A stretch of 21,817 nucleotides of DNA from assembly GCA_006844765.1 (NCBI GenBank), contig SPJV01000051.1, positions 1 through 21,817 on the forward strand. Reading direction: 5' to 3'. This document shows, in pieces, positions 1-8,656 of the stretch. The position numbers and the translations under genes are program-made. Source of the stretch: Alphaproteobacteria bacterium (GTDB lineage Bacteria > Pseudomonadota > Alphaproteobacteria > UBA8366 > Aestuariispiraceae). The notes below the pieces were generated by a model. That model was given only the letters and a program-made list of their open reading frames with translations, was not told where the DNA came from and did no database searches. The stretch's first letter is position 1. Each line of letters starts with the position of its first letter.

Positions 1-249
1 GCCGGTGGCGCCCTTGGCAATGATGTCGGACGCCTTGGCCATGGCCTGGGGACGCAGTTGACGGAATGGCCTTCCAACACAGAGACCGATGGTACCGTGC
101 TGGAAGCCGGGTGTGTTTTAACCTTAGAGCCGGGCATGACCTTTGCTGCCGGAAAAGGCATGGTTCATGAAGAAAATATCGTGATCACCGAAGGTGGTGC
201 GCAATGGTTAACCCGCCGCGCAGCGCCTGAGCTTCCAATCATTCAATAG
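1..249 (+). CDS. M24 family metallopeptidase (Xaa-Pro aminopeptidase/dipeptidase-like), C-terminal fragment
   Basis: The reading frame is open from base 1 and gives the last 82 residues of a pita-bread fold peptidase; the start lies outside the window. Visible family motifs are GHGLG (metal-ligand His at fragment residue 14), LTLEPGM (ligand Glu 43) and HEENIVIT (ligand Glu 57), the usual order for the C-terminal dinuclear metal site of M24 enzymes. The family removes N-terminal residues preceding proline or cleaves X-Pro dipeptides in the cytoplasm; creatinase-type members share the fold, so substrate cannot be fixed from this piece. It ends with TAG. The following 136 bases up to the histidine kinase hold no gene but contain a CtrA box. 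Confidence 0.9.
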   Translation, partial: AGGALGNDVGRLGHGLGTQLTEWPSNTETDGTVLEAGCVLTLEPGMTFAAGKGMVHEENIVITEGGAQWLTRRAAPELPIIQ

Positions 250-324
250 CGAGCAGTTCTTAGCAAAGTCGACACACCGCGCGCATGAGGCAGTTGTTTT
301 ACTTATTTGTTACAAATCAACCTG

Positions 325-340
325 TTAACAATACATTAAC
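325..340 (+). promoter_or_regulatory. CtrA box (TTAA-N7-TTAAC)
   Basis: Bases 325-340 read TTAACAATACATTAAC, an exact match to the alphaproteobacterial CtrA consensus TTAA-N7-TTAAC. It lies 45 bases before the chosen start of the histidine kinase, in an AT-rich stretch typical of a promoter. CtrA is the cell-cycle/motility master regulator controlled by PleC/DivJ-type kinases, the same class as the downstream gene. Binding itself is inferred. Confidence 0.6.
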
Positions 341-385
341 CGGTGTCCTTTTATCTTCGTGCGTCTCGAACAGGAACGTGCACGA

Positions 386-1924
386 ATGAACCCGGTCAAA
401 AGCCTTCGGATTAGATACCTATTCGGACTAGGATTCTTAGCGGTCCTGGTTGCGAGCACCTATTTGGTCATGGTGAATGCGATCGAACGGCAGCAGCATT
501 ATGGACGTGTGATCCACTATGCAGGCGAACAAATTGGTTTGGTGAACCGGATCGCTTTTTTTGTTCAGGTGATGGCAACAACGGAAGACGAAGATGACTT
601 CGACCTTGCCCGGGCACAAATCGGTCGCGCCATAAACTTGATGCGAAAACGACACGATATGCTGGTCCATGGTGCCCCGGAGCAAGATTTTCCGAAAGTC
701 TCCAATGCGACCCTCAAGCAAATCTATTTTGATTCCGGATTCGGCTTGGATATGGCAATCGAACGCTTCATGAAGCGGGCGGAACTAGCCAGAAGCGCCC
801 CTTGGGGCACGCTGAACGAAAGTAATGCGGCCTATGTCTATGTCGTGACATACGGGCCGTTCGTGCTGGAAACACTCCAAAACGCAGCTGTCACGGAGTA
901 TGAGGACTTTGCCCGTTCAGAGATGACGAAGTTGAAGTATCTGGAACTGGGTGCGGTCGTCGTCGCATTACTGGTAATGTGCTTGGAAGCTTTTCTCATC
1001 TTCCGCCCACTCGAGCGACGCATTCACAGTATGTTCCACGCGGTGGAGCTGCAGCGAAATGCGCTCGCCAGAGAACGGGATCGTGCGGAACGGGCCAGCC
1101 AATCAAAATCACATTTCCTTTCCAATATGAGCCATGAACTGCGCACCCCCTTGAATGCAATTATCGGATTTTCTTCGGCCATACTTGACGGCATCTACGG
1201 CCCGATAGCGTCAAAGAAACAAGAGGAGCGCATTAACGACATCCACAGTTCAGGCATCCACCTTCAACGACTGGTCAATGATATTCTGGATATCAGTGCC
1301 TTAGAAGCCGGAGCCATTGATATGAATGAAGGTGAAATCGAAGCGACCGCTTTGGTGCAATACTGTTTGGGCGTTGTTCAGGCTGACAAAAACTTCGTTG
1401 ACGCCGCAATCGACGTTCGCAACTCTGGCCCTAACTTCATAATTCATGGGGATGTCAGACGTCTTAATCAAATCCTATTAAATCTGCTGAGTAATGCTTT
1501 CAAATACACCTCACGACCAGGAAAAGTCGGCATAGAACGACTGATATTGCCGTCCGGAGAGGCCGGTTTTCGTGTGTCTGATACGGGGCCGGGTATGTCG
1601 AAAGAGGAAGTGAGCCTCGCGCAGGAACGGTTCGGTCGCGTCGGCAATGCGTTGGTAAACGACCATACAAGCATCGGCCTCGGCTTGCCGGTTACAGTCG
1701 AGTTGGTGAAGGTGCATGAAGGGGCGATTAAAATCGATAGCACGCCGGGTCAGGGAACACATGTCACTGTCTTTTTCCCAGCACAGCGCATTGAACTTAT
1801 TTCTTCAAGCGGCAGCGAGAGCAAACCGAACGGACAGTCGGTCAATCAGAATCGGAAAAGCTTCCGGCGTAGCTTAGATAAGAATGACAAACGGCTGTCT
1901 GAGGTGGAGCTGTCCATTAAGTAA
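386..1924 (+). CDS. membrane sensor histidine kinase, PleC/DivJ/PdhS-like core
   Basis: This 512-residue protein has a first membrane helix at about 10-30, an extracytoplasmic sensor of about 155 residues, a second helix at about 188-207 and a short coiled linker without a clear HAMP domain. The kinase core follows: H-box SNMSHELRTPLNAIIGFS (phospho-His 250), N-box around Asn 370, G1 DTGPG at 399-403 and G2 GLGLP near 431. The GPI...DIHSSGIHLQRLVNDILD stretch after the H-box resembles kinases that act on DivK/PleD. No receiver domain or response regulator is adjacent, so the partner is unknown. I chose the ATG at 386 (AGGA ten bases upstream) over an in-frame GTG at 359, which lacks a ribosome site. 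After the ATPase domain comes a basic, Ser/Asn-rich tail of about 45 residues whose coding DNA overlaps the convergent gene by 79 bases. Confidence 0.9.
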   Translation: MNPVKSLRIRYLFGLGFLAVLVASTYLVMVNAIERQQHYGRVIHYAGEQIGLVNRIAFFVQVMATTEDEDDFDLARAQIGRAINLMRKRHDMLVHGAPEQDFPKVSNATLKQIYFDSGFGLDMAIERFMKRAELARSAPWGTLNESNAAYVYVVTYGPFVLETLQNAAVTEYEDFARSEMTKLKYLELGAVVVALLVMCLEAFLIFRPLERRIHSMFHAVELQRNALARERDRAERASQSKSHFLSNMSHELRTPLNAIIGFSSAILDGIYGPIASKKQEERINDIHSSGIHLQRLVNDILDISALEAGAIDMNEGEIEATALVQYCLGVVQADKNFVDAAIDVRNSGPNFIIHGDVRRLNQILLNLLSNAFKYTSRPGKVGIERLILPSGEAGFRVSDTGPGMSKEEVSLAQERFGRVGNALVNDHTSIGLGLPVTVELVKVHEGAIKIDSTPGQGTHVTVFFPAQRIELISSSGSESKPNGQSVNQNRKSFRRSLDKNDKRLSEVELSIK

Positions 1925-2433
1925 TGTGCCACCCACATCGTCTTACATCGCGGATGGCATAGCGCCCTCATACCGCGCAACAACGTGTTACGCCCCGGAT
2001 GGCCCATCCACCACAGCAACCACCAGGGTGCACCGCAGGTACTGACCACGGCAATCTTTCTGATATTCATCATCTTCGGTGTAATCGGCGTCGTATCCGT
2101 CGGCATCGCGAAAGTGACATGCGGCACCCAGACCCGATCAAGCCAACCCTTCAACATGGCCGGCAAGCCATACCACCAAGTCGGATAGACGAAGACCAGC
2201 ATCTCCGCCCAAAGAATATGATCCAGATGTTCTCTGACCGGGTCTTCATTGTCCCCTTGGTCGTGATAGCGCCGTCGTTCCTCTGGACCCATAATCGGTT
2301 CAAAGCCCATCGCGTAGAGATCCAACAGCCTGGTTTCATGCCCGGCTTCAGCCAGCGTTTCCATCACCGTGTCACGCACAGCGGCATTAAAGCTCTCCGG
2401 CACCGGGTGGCTATAGATGACCAAGGTTCGCAT
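1846..2433 (-). CDS. flavodoxin-fold NAD(P)H dehydrogenase (quinone)-like protein, copy 1
   Basis: This 195-residue protein opens with MRTLVIYSHPVPESFNAA, the FMN-phosphate-binding loop of the NQO/MdaB/KefF flavodoxin-like family. The second signature is FVYPTWWYGLPAMLKGWLDR around residues 82-101, the isoalloxazine-binding segment. Members reduce quinones or other electrophiles with NAD(P)H in the cytosol by two-electron transfer. The ATG at 2433 shares its A with the TGA of the preceding gene (TGATG), so translational coupling is likely; the TTG just upstream is not needed. The protein aligns end to end with that neighbour, so the pair is a tandem duplication that has diverged considerably. 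It is last in the minus-strand cluster and its 3' end overlaps the histidine kinase gene. The substrate is not evident. Confidence 0.85.
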   Translation of the reverse strand: MRTLVIYSHPVPESFNAAVRDTVMETLAEAGHETRLLDLYAMGFEPIMGPEERRRYHDQGDNEDPVREHLDHILWAEMLVFVYPTWWYGLPAMLKGWLDRVWVPHVTFAMPTDTTPITPKMMNIRKIAVVSTCGAPWWLLWWMGHPGRNTLLRGMRALCHPRCKTMWVAHYLMDSSTSDSRLSFLSKLRRKLFRF

Positions 2434-3011
2434 CAAATCGCCTCCGCCCAGAGGCCAACCCGATCCAGGAAGCGCCTTCTGGTGTCTTCATCGGCATTGT
2501 TCATATCATAGAGGGCGTGATAGTCTGTCTTTGCGCCCTGACAAACGCGCTTCAATATGCCGGTCACCAGCCGGCGCGGCGGATCACCCGCCATAAACGC
2601 ATGAAAGCGTTTGCCGCCATAACTCGTCACGGCGCCGAGCCTCTTGATATTCCCAAGCTTTGTCGACAATCGCCCGTTTTCCAGATCAAAGCTGACGCCC
2701 GGCAGAAACACCCTATCGAAGAAGCCTTTCAGGATCGCGGGATAGCCAAAATTCCAGACAGGAAAACACAAGATCAAGGCATCGGCAGCTTCCAAACGGT
2801 CGACATAGCCGGCGACCGGCGTCCTGTTCGACGCGGTGTCATGGTAGCCAATCCGTTCTTCGCGGCTGAGGACCGGATCGAAACCTTCCGCATAGAGGTC
2901 GCAGTTATCAACCTCATGCCCAGCCTTGTGCAATCCATCCAGAATGGCGCGATGCAGGGCAGCGTTGAAGCTTGTCTCGACCGGGTGGGCGTAGACGAGA
3001 AGAACCCGCAT
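2433..3011 (-). CDS. flavodoxin-fold NAD(P)H dehydrogenase (quinone)-like protein, copy 2
   Basis: This 192-residue protein is a paralogue of the next gene. It begins MRVLLVYAHPVETSFNAAL (FMN-phosphate loop) and carries CFPVWNFGYPAILKGFFDR in the flavin-ring segment, then GVSF and a C-terminal half of typical family length. It is expected to be a soluble FMN or FAD enzyme using NAD(P)H. The ATG at 3011 is 8 bases after the FAD-oxidoreductase gene; AGGA overlapping that gene's TAG stop gives a good ribosome site 6 bases away. Position after an FAD oxidoreductase and a deaminase suggests it supplies or removes electrons in the same pathway, or detoxifies a quinone/nitro-type intermediate. Both roles are inference. 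Confidence 0.85.
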   Translation of the reverse strand: MRVLLVYAHPVETSFNAALHRAILDGLHKAGHEVDNCDLYAEGFDPVLSREERIGYHDTASNRTPVAGYVDRLEAADALILCFPVWNFGYPAILKGFFDRVFLPGVSFDLENGRLSTKLGNIKRLGAVTSYGGKRFHAFMAGDPPRRLVTGILKRVCQGAKTDYHALYDMNNADEDTRRRFLDRVGLWAEAI

Positions 3012-3019
3012 GACGCATC

Positions 3020-4420
3020 CTACTCTTTGGCGAGGCCGGGAAAGAGATAGGTCTTCTGAGCCGAGAAATCGAAGCTCGGATCTTCCCAGGCAATCATTTT
3101 ACCCGGATTGAGCAATCCTTTGGGATCCGCTTCCTTCTTGAAGGCTAGCTGGACGGAATCGGTCTGCTTCATTCCCCCTTCTTCCAAAGTATAGCGATGC
3201 GGATTGAAGATCGGGCAGCCATGCTCCTCATGCTGGCGCATGATTTCCTCCAACCGCTCATCACTTGTGTAGCGAACCATCGGCAAACCGGCGCAGGCGA
3301 TCTTGCCGTCGAATCGGATCAACTCCACATGGCCCGGCACTTCATCGCCAAACAGCTCTGCCATCTCAATAACCAGTTCGACATGGCGCGGCGGCGGGTA
3401 GAAGACCTGAAGATAGGTGATCGTCTTATCCAGCTTCAATGCCTGCAATGTGGTGTGGTTCCAGCTCAATTCATAAAGCGGGGGCACATCCTTCAGCCGA
3501 TCCGGGTCGTCAGACCGATAGATGATTTCCGCGCCTTGGTCGCGGGTAAAGGCTTCAAATGCGCTCAAGGAATTGGGAGCAATCATGGCCAGGCAGATGC
3601 TTTGCCCGTCTCGCACATCGCCCTTAAGTGACGGGAAATACTGTTGCGGGATCGGTGCTGCAATCGGACTAACCAACTTCTTCAGGATGGCATCCTGATG
3701 CGCCAACGCATCACCATAGCGAACTGCCTCCGCAAAACTATCGAGGCCAAGAATAACACCGACCCAATCATAGGCCGGCGCCAGAGGCACCTCCACTTCG
3801 GTGATAATCCCGTTCGTCCCATAGGCATGGCTGGCTTTATGAATATCCGTTCCGGTCAGCTCCAGCACCCGTGGTTCTGCTTCCATGGTGATCAGTCGCA
3901 GCCGGATGATACTGCCTAGATCCCGCAAGCCGCCCCAGGTGACGGAGCCAATACCGCCCGATCCACCGGCGATGAAGCCACCGATTGACGCAGTGCGATG
4001 GGTGGAGGGATGCATGCGAAGTTCCTGACCCGACTTTTCGCGACAAACCTCGTCAACATCCTCAAGCTTGGCACCAGCCTCCACCACCAAGCGGCCCGGC
4101 GCAATTTCCTTAATCGCATCCATTTCCCGGGTGATCAGCACGACGCCACCGGACAGCGGCATCGCCTGGCCGTAATTGCCGGTTCCACTGCCACGCGGTG
4201 TCACCGGCACATCATGCGCATAACATGCCTTAAGAACCCGAATGACCTCTTCTTCTGTCTTCGGATAGACGAGAATATCCCCGGTTACCTCTTTCAGCTC
4301 GCGCTTCAGAATGGGGCTGTACCAATAGAAATCCCGGCTATTCTGCTTCACCAAGGCCGGATGATCGACGATCTTTATTCCGTCCAGATCGGCGCGCAGC
4401 GCTTCGATATTTCCTGTCAT
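3020..4420 (-). CDS. FAD-binding oxidoreductase, GlcD/D-lactate dehydrogenase type
   Basis: This 466-residue protein has the two domains of the FAD_binding_4 plus FAD-oxidase_C family. ILVYPKTEEEVIRVLKAC (about 49-66) and PRGSGTGNYGQA (75-86) form the FAD pyrophosphate site. HPSTHRTASIGGFIAGGSGG follows at about 137-156, and the C-terminus has FNPHRYTLEEG and the closing GLLNPGKM motif. Relatives oxidise 2-hydroxy acids such as glycolate or D-lactate, but the substrate pocket lies in the variable C-terminal domain, so it cannot be named. The start is ATG at 4420 with GGAGG seven bases upstream, directly abutting the TAA of the amidohydrolase gene (TAAATG). The tight junction argues for co-translation and a shared pathway. 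No signal peptide or Fe-S domain is seen. Confidence 0.88.
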   Translation of the reverse strand: MTGNIEALRADLDGIKIVDHPALVKQNSRDFYWYSPILKRELKEVTGDILVYPKTEEEVIRVLKACYAHDVPVTPRGSGTGNYGQAMPLSGGVVLITREMDAIKEIAPGRLVVEAGAKLEDVDEVCREKSGQELRMHPSTHRTASIGGFIAGGSGGIGSVTWGGLRDLGSIIRLRLITMEAEPRVLELTGTDIHKASHAYGTNGIITEVEVPLAPAYDWVGVILGLDSFAEAVRYGDALAHQDAILKKLVSPIAAPIPQQYFPSLKGDVRDGQSICLAMIAPNSLSAFEAFTRDQGAEIIYRSDDPDRLKDVPPLYELSWNHTTLQALKLDKTITYLQVFYPPPRHVELVIEMAELFGDEVPGHVELIRFDGKIACAGLPMVRYTSDERLEEIMRQHEEHGCPIFNPHRYTLEEGGMKQTDSVQLAFKKEADPKGLLNPGKMIAWEDPSFDFSAQKTYLFPGLAKE

Positions 4421-5764
4421 TTAGAGGCCTCCCTCCATCAGATGGTCCAATTCCCGATAATCCGGGAGTGTCGTGTCAATCGGCTTCCCGTCCCGCAATA
4501 CGATGCGATCTTTCTGCGGGCGGGACAGCAATTCGCTAAAGCCACGCCCTTTGAACAGCACTAGGTCCACAGGTGCATTCGCCTCAATCCGCGCAGGTGC
4601 TTCCAAACCCATAACCGCTGCCGGCGTATCGGTAATCGATAGCGGCCAGTCACCGATGGGGCGGTCCAGATGCGCAATCCGCGCAGCCTGGGTGAAGACC
4701 TCCAGGCCGTCCATATCACCATAGCCATAGAAAGGATCGCGGGTGTTATCGCTCGCAATCGATACCCGAATGCCCCGCGCCTTCAACTCATGCAGCAGCG
4801 TCACACCGCGACGCCTGGGGGTTCGGTCCGCTGCCCGATCCTGCAGATAGAGGTTACACATAGGCAGACTGACAATCGACAGATTAGCCTTCGCCACCTT
4901 GCCCAGAACACGATCAAGCGTTGCCTCCTCCTGCACGGACAAGGAGCAGCAATGCCCACAGGTAACGGTGCCGGAATATCCAGTTTCGGAAACAACCTCC
5001 GCAATCGCTTCAAGGCTCAAGACGTCCGGGTCCAAGGTCTCATCGACATGGAAGTCGAGATCCAGACCGTATCGGTCCGCCATTGCCACCATCCATCTTA
5101 GGCGCTCCTCCATGCCATCTTGCGGATAAGTCACTGCGCCCAATATCCCTTGATGAGCGACAACGGTATCGACGATCTCGTCCCCAATACCCGGCTGCAT
5201 CATTTCCAATCCCAGAATTGTCACTGCCTGCAAGTCGATACGCCCCGCCCATTCATCGCGAAGCGCCGCAAAAACGGGCCAGGAAATCGTATGTTGTGGC
5301 GGGCTTGAATCGAGATGTGTGCGCAGCGCCCGCGTTCCATGGGCATAGGCACAGCGCAGAGAAAAATCCATCCGCGCCCGCACATCTTCGGCGGTCCAGC
5401 GGGCCTCCCGATCCTGCCCCACACTTTCCAGAGCGCCCATGAAGGTGCCGTCCGGATTGGGTTTGCGCGGCCAGATATGGCCTTTATCAATATGAGTATG
5501 CAGGTCAACGAAGCAGGGCCAGACCTGCCCGCCCTCCATATCGAAGATTGGCTCTAACCTCTCATCCGTCGATGCTGCAGGCTCAACACGCACGACACGG
5601 CCCGATGCAATCAACAGATCGACGGCAACCAAATCATCATCATTCTCGGGTTTAAATCCCGAATTCTGTCCAAGAAAGCATTTCGATACCTGGGCGTTTT
5701 CGAGCCAGTAAACATCCAGGTCGGGCAAAGATGCAGCGTTTTCCGCCGTATCCCATGGGTTCAT
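4421..5764 (-). CDS. amidohydrolase, cytosine deaminase (CodA)-like
   Basis: This 447-residue metal-dependent hydrolase has a TIM-barrel with flanking beta-sandwich. Metal and catalytic motifs are visible in CodA order: DLHTHIDKGH (His 89/91), HVDE (His 238, Glu 241), GHCCSL (His 270) and SDNTRDPFYGYG (Asp 338). In CodA the matching residues bind Fe/Zn and deaminate the cytosine ring. Related enzymes act on isoguanine, creatinine or other cyclic amidines, so the exact ring substrate is open. The ATG at 5764 has GGGAGGA closely upstream and lies 34 bases after the permease gene. Its place between a NitT/TauT-type transporter and an FAD oxidoreductase suggests catabolism or salvage of an imported heterocycle. 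No export signal is seen, so it is cytosolic. Confidence 0.85.
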   Translation of the reverse strand: MNPWDTAENAASLPDLDVYWLENAQVSKCFLGQNSGFKPENDDDLVAVDLLIASGRVVRVEPAASTDERLEPIFDMEGGQVWPCFVDLHTHIDKGHIWPRKPNPDGTFMGALESVGQDREARWTAEDVRARMDFSLRCAYAHGTRALRTHLDSSPPQHTISWPVFAALRDEWAGRIDLQAVTILGLEMMQPGIGDEIVDTVVAHQGILGAVTYPQDGMEERLRWMVAMADRYGLDLDFHVDETLDPDVLSLEAIAEVVSETGYSGTVTCGHCCSLSVQEEATLDRVLGKVAKANLSIVSLPMCNLYLQDRAADRTPRRRGVTLLHELKARGIRVSIASDNTRDPFYGYGDMDGLEVFTQAARIAHLDRPIGDWPLSITDTPAAVMGLEAPARIEANAPVDLVLFKGRGFSELLSRPQKDRIVLRDGKPIDTTLPDYRELDHLMEGGL

Positions 5765-5798
5765 TTATCCTCCCGTCCGCGCGAGGGCAGCCCGAAGC

Positions 5799-6647
5799 TC
5801 AGTTCTCGCGCTTGATGGCGCTCTCATGCCAGCGCCGCAGCAATACGTGGTTCAACAGACTAAACGACATGAAGATCAGAATGCCGGTGATCGAGATCAT
5901 GAACAAGGCCGCAAACATTCTAGGGATATTCAGACGATAGCCGGATTCCAGAATTCTATAGGCCAGACCCGACCCAGACCCGGCGGAGCCTGCGGCGAAT
6001 TCCGCCACAATCGCCCCGATGAGGGAAAGACCACCGGCAATCTTCAATCCGCCCAGGAAATAGGGCATGGCGGCCGGCAAGCGCAGATGCAGCAGGGTCT
6101 GCCAACGCGTAGCCCCATAAAGCTCAAACAGGTTTCGCAGATTATGGTCCGCACTGTTCAGTCCCAAAGTCGTGTTCGACAGGATCGGGAAGAAAGCGAC
6201 GATCCAGGCACAGATCAACAGTGCGACCTGTACCGTGTCCACATAGATCAAGATCAACGGTGCAATGGCGATGACCGGGGTCACCTGTAAGATGACCGCG
6301 AAAGGGAAGAAGGAAATCTCCACCCATTTCGACTGTGTAAACAAGATCGCCAAACCGGCCCCGCCAAGGGTTGCTACGATCAGCGCGGAAAACGTGATCT
6401 GCAGCGTCACCAAAAGCGAGCCGTAAAGTGTGCCCCAATCCTTGATCAGTGTTTCCGCAATCAGGCTCGGCGCGGGCAGGATGTAATGCGGGACCTCATT
6501 CACCGTGACCCCGATTTCCCAGGCGAGCACCGCGAATCCCAGGATCAAACCCGGCAGAACGAGCCGGGCTATACGTTCGCGCTTTTGTGCCGGGGTCAGG
6601 CCCGGAAGCGGGATGAATTCATCATCATCTGGGCGGGACATGGTCAT
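5799..6647 (-). CDS. ABC transporter permease, TauC/SsuC (NitT/TauT) type
   Basis: This 282-residue inner-membrane protein has about six hydrophobic segments and the BPD_transp_1 cytoplasmic loop LYGATRWQTLLHLRLPAAMP, the EAA-like contact with the ATPase. Family members form homodimeric channels for sulfonates, nitrate, taurine or thiamine-pyrimidine precursors. The open frame extends further upstream, but the ATG at 6647 forms an ATGA overlap with the stop of the ATPase gene, so I take that start. Partners are the upstream ATPase and binding protein. The ligand is unknown and should match the cluster's amidohydrolases. Confidence 0.92.
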   Translation of the reverse strand: MTMSRPDDDEFIPLPGLTPAQKRERIARLVLPGLILGFAVLAWEIGVTVNEVPHYILPAPSLIAETLIKDWGTLYGSLLVTLQITFSALIVATLGGAGLAILFTQSKWVEISFFPFAVILQVTPVIAIAPLILIYVDTVQVALLICAWIVAFFPILSNTTLGLNSADHNLRNLFELYGATRWQTLLHLRLPAAMPYFLGGLKIAGGLSLIGAIVAEFAAGSAGSGSGLAYRILESGYRLNIPRMFAALFMISITGILIFMSFSLLNHVLLRRWHESAIKREN

Positions 6648-7474
6648 GCGTTGATCGCTCCATGCAAGGCATCGGAGGCACGCCGGCAATGCGATGCATA
6701 ATCCGCCGAGGTCCGAAAGTCCTCTCCCCGCGGATAGGGCGCATCAACCTCGAGCTCCTCATAGACCCGTCCGGGCCGCGCGGCCATGACAACGATCCGA
6801 TTGGAAAGATAGACGGATTCGAAAACGGAGTGGGTCACAAAGACAACCGTCCAGTTCTGCTGCCGCCAAAGCTCCAGCAGATCATTGTTCAACTTGAACC
6901 GGGTGATTTCATCCAGTGCCGCGAAAGGTTCGTCCATCAGCAAAAGCTTCGGGCGGGTGACCAGGGCGCGCGCAATCGACACCCGCATTTTCATGCCGCC
7001 GGACAGCTCCCGCGGATAGGCTTTCTCAAAGCCGGTCAGGCCGACCATCTCCAACGCTTCACCGACGGGAATTACAGACTCCGCCTTTGACACACCGGAA
7101 AGCTTCAGGGGCAGATAGACATTCCCGAAGACCGTGGCCCAAGGCATCAGGGTAGGTTCCTGAAACACGAAACCGATATCGCGATGCCCTTTATCGGTAG
7201 CGCTTCCTGTCGCCGGCGCCCCACCTTCCCACCGAATCTCGCCCCGGCTTGGCTCACCAAGACCGGCCAAGAGGCGCAAGGCCGTCGACTTCCCGCAACC
7301 GGAGGGCCCCAGTAGACTTAGAAACTCATGCCGTCCGATATCGAGATTGAGGTTCTTGAGCGCAACCGTGCCGTTCGAGAACACCTTGTCGACACCCTGG
7401 ATACGGCTCAACGGCGGCGCTGCTGAAGCGCCGCCGCTGGAAACCATATCGGGGTTTAAGCCCGTATCACTCAT
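6644..7474 (-). CDS. ABC transporter ATP-binding protein, TauB/SsuB type
   Basis: This 276-residue nucleotide-binding subunit has Walker A GPSGCGKST (56-64), Q-loop FQEPTLMPW (Gln 105), signature LSGGMKMR (157-164), Walker B LLLMDEP (177-183) and switch His 215 in FVTHS. MPWATVFGNV after the Q-loop is characteristic of the NitT/TauT family. ATG at 7474 is used; a TTG two codons earlier (7480) sits closer to the AGGACGG site, so a 278-residue form is possible. A Gly/Ala-rich N-terminal extension of about 20 residues precedes the domain. Its stop overlaps the permease start by 4 bases. It powers import from the inner face of the membrane. Confidence 0.93.
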   Translation of the reverse strand: MSDTGLNPDMVSSGGASAAPPLSRIQGVDKVFSNGTVALKNLNLDIGRHEFLSLLGPSGCGKSTALRLLAGLGEPSRGEIRWEGGAPATGSATDKGHRDIGFVFQEPTLMPWATVFGNVYLPLKLSGVSKAESVIPVGEALEMVGLTGFEKAYPRELSGGMKMRVSIARALVTRPKLLLMDEPFAALDEITRFKLNNDLLELWRQQNWTVVFVTHSVFESVYLSNRIVVMAARPGRVYEELEVDAPYPRGEDFRTSADYASHCRRASDALHGAINA

Positions 7475-7488
7475 ACACAAAAGCCGTC

Positions 7489-8535
7489 CTACTTACGAAG
7501 CTCGATACCGACCTTCTTGTTGACGAACTGAAGCGTATAGGATTTGGACGGATCAACACTCGCGTTGACGACACCCGCATCGACCATCTTATCGAAGAAG
7601 GACTTGTTGCGCACATCGGTCATCGCACCGATCCCCATTTTGAGGGAATCACCGCTATCAACGATGCCGTATTCCTTCATCTTCGCGGTGGAGAAAGCGA
7701 TGAACTCATCCGTCATTTCCGGATTGTCCTTCTTGATCAGCGCATTGGCTGCCGAGTTGTCGCCATAGATGTAGTTGTACCAACCGATGACCGAAGCATC
7801 GACAAAGCGCTGAACCAGATCCGGGTTGTTTTCAATCAGATCGTTCCGGGTTTCGATGGTGGTCGAATAGGTATCATAGCCTTCATCAGCAATGACGAAG
7901 ATATCCGGTGCAAAGCCGCCTTCCCGTTCAATCGCGAAAGGCTCCGATGTAATATAACCCTGCTGCACTGCTTTCTCATCGGCGATGAATGGGGCCGGGT
8001 TATAGGTATAAGGCCGAACCTGATCTTCGCTGAAGCCGAAAGACTTGACCATCCATTGGAAATAGCTGTTCAGGCCGCCCTTTCCGATCAACATGGTCTT
8101 GGCGTTTTTAAGGTCGGTGAACTTCTTATAGACACCGGGATGTGCCAGCAGCACCTGCGGCTCTTTCTGGAAGACCGCCGCCACGACTTGCGTCGGGATG
8201 TCTTGTTCGACCGCGCTGAAGGCTTGCAGCATATTGCCGCCCATCAGGAAGTCGATCTTACCGACCGGCAAGAGCAGTCGGTTATTCGCCTGGGGACCGC
8301 CCGGCTTGATGGTGACTTTCAGGCCATATTTCTCATAAGTGCCATCGGCAACTGCCTGGTAGAAACCGCCATGCTCCGCCTGGGCAACCCAGTTGGTGCC
8401 GAAAGTAACTTCATCCAAAGCCTGCGCCTTGGGTGCGCCGCCAAGTGTTGTTACGCCGACAGCGGCAAGCGCGCTCAAGGCACCAAGAAAGCGGCGACGC
8501 GTTGCGCTGTTAATGGAAAAATCGAATTTCGTCAT
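7489..8535 (-). CDS. ABC transporter substrate-binding protein, NMT1/THI5-like, Tat signal
   Basis: This 348-residue protein starts at the ATG at 8535, preceded by AGGGGGA eight bases away. The open frame continues 55 codons upstream but that part has no family likeness. The N-terminus has a twin-arginine signal (SATRRRFLG, then a mild hydrophobic segment ending APKAQA), so a folded protein is probably exported by Tat. The mature part begins VTFGTNWVAQAEHGGFYQAV, typical of NMT1/THI5 binding proteins such as ThiY or TauA relatives. These proteins bind pyrimidines, sulfonates, nitrate or aromatic acids. The pyrimidine bias of NMT1 and the CodA-like neighbour make a heterocyclic ligand attractive, but this is inference. 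The stop is 14 bases before the ATPase start. Confidence 0.9.
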   Translation of the reverse strand: MTKFDFSINSATRRRFLGALSALAAVGVTTLGGAPKAQALDEVTFGTNWVAQAEHGGFYQAVADGTYEKYGLKVTIKPGGPQANNRLLLPVGKIDFLMGGNMLQAFSAVEQDIPTQVVAAVFQKEPQVLLAHPGVYKKFTDLKNAKTMLIGKGGLNSYFQWMVKSFGFSEDQVRPYTYNPAPFIADEKAVQQGYITSEPFAIEREGGFAPDIFVIADEGYDTYSTTIETRNDLIENNPDLVQRFVDASVIGWYNYIYGDNSAANALIKKDNPEMTDEFIAFSTAKMKEYGIVDSGDSLKMGIGAMTDVRNKSFFDKMVDAGVVNASVDPSKSYTLQFVNKKVGIELRK

Positions 8536-8656
8536 GCCGGTATCCCCCTGGATTGACGTGATAACCAAATCGTTTCTGATACTCCGCCCCGCTCCCCAGC
8601 CAACCAATGCCGGTTCGTCATGACCTCTCCGACGTTGTTGCCCGCCGAATTTTGAG

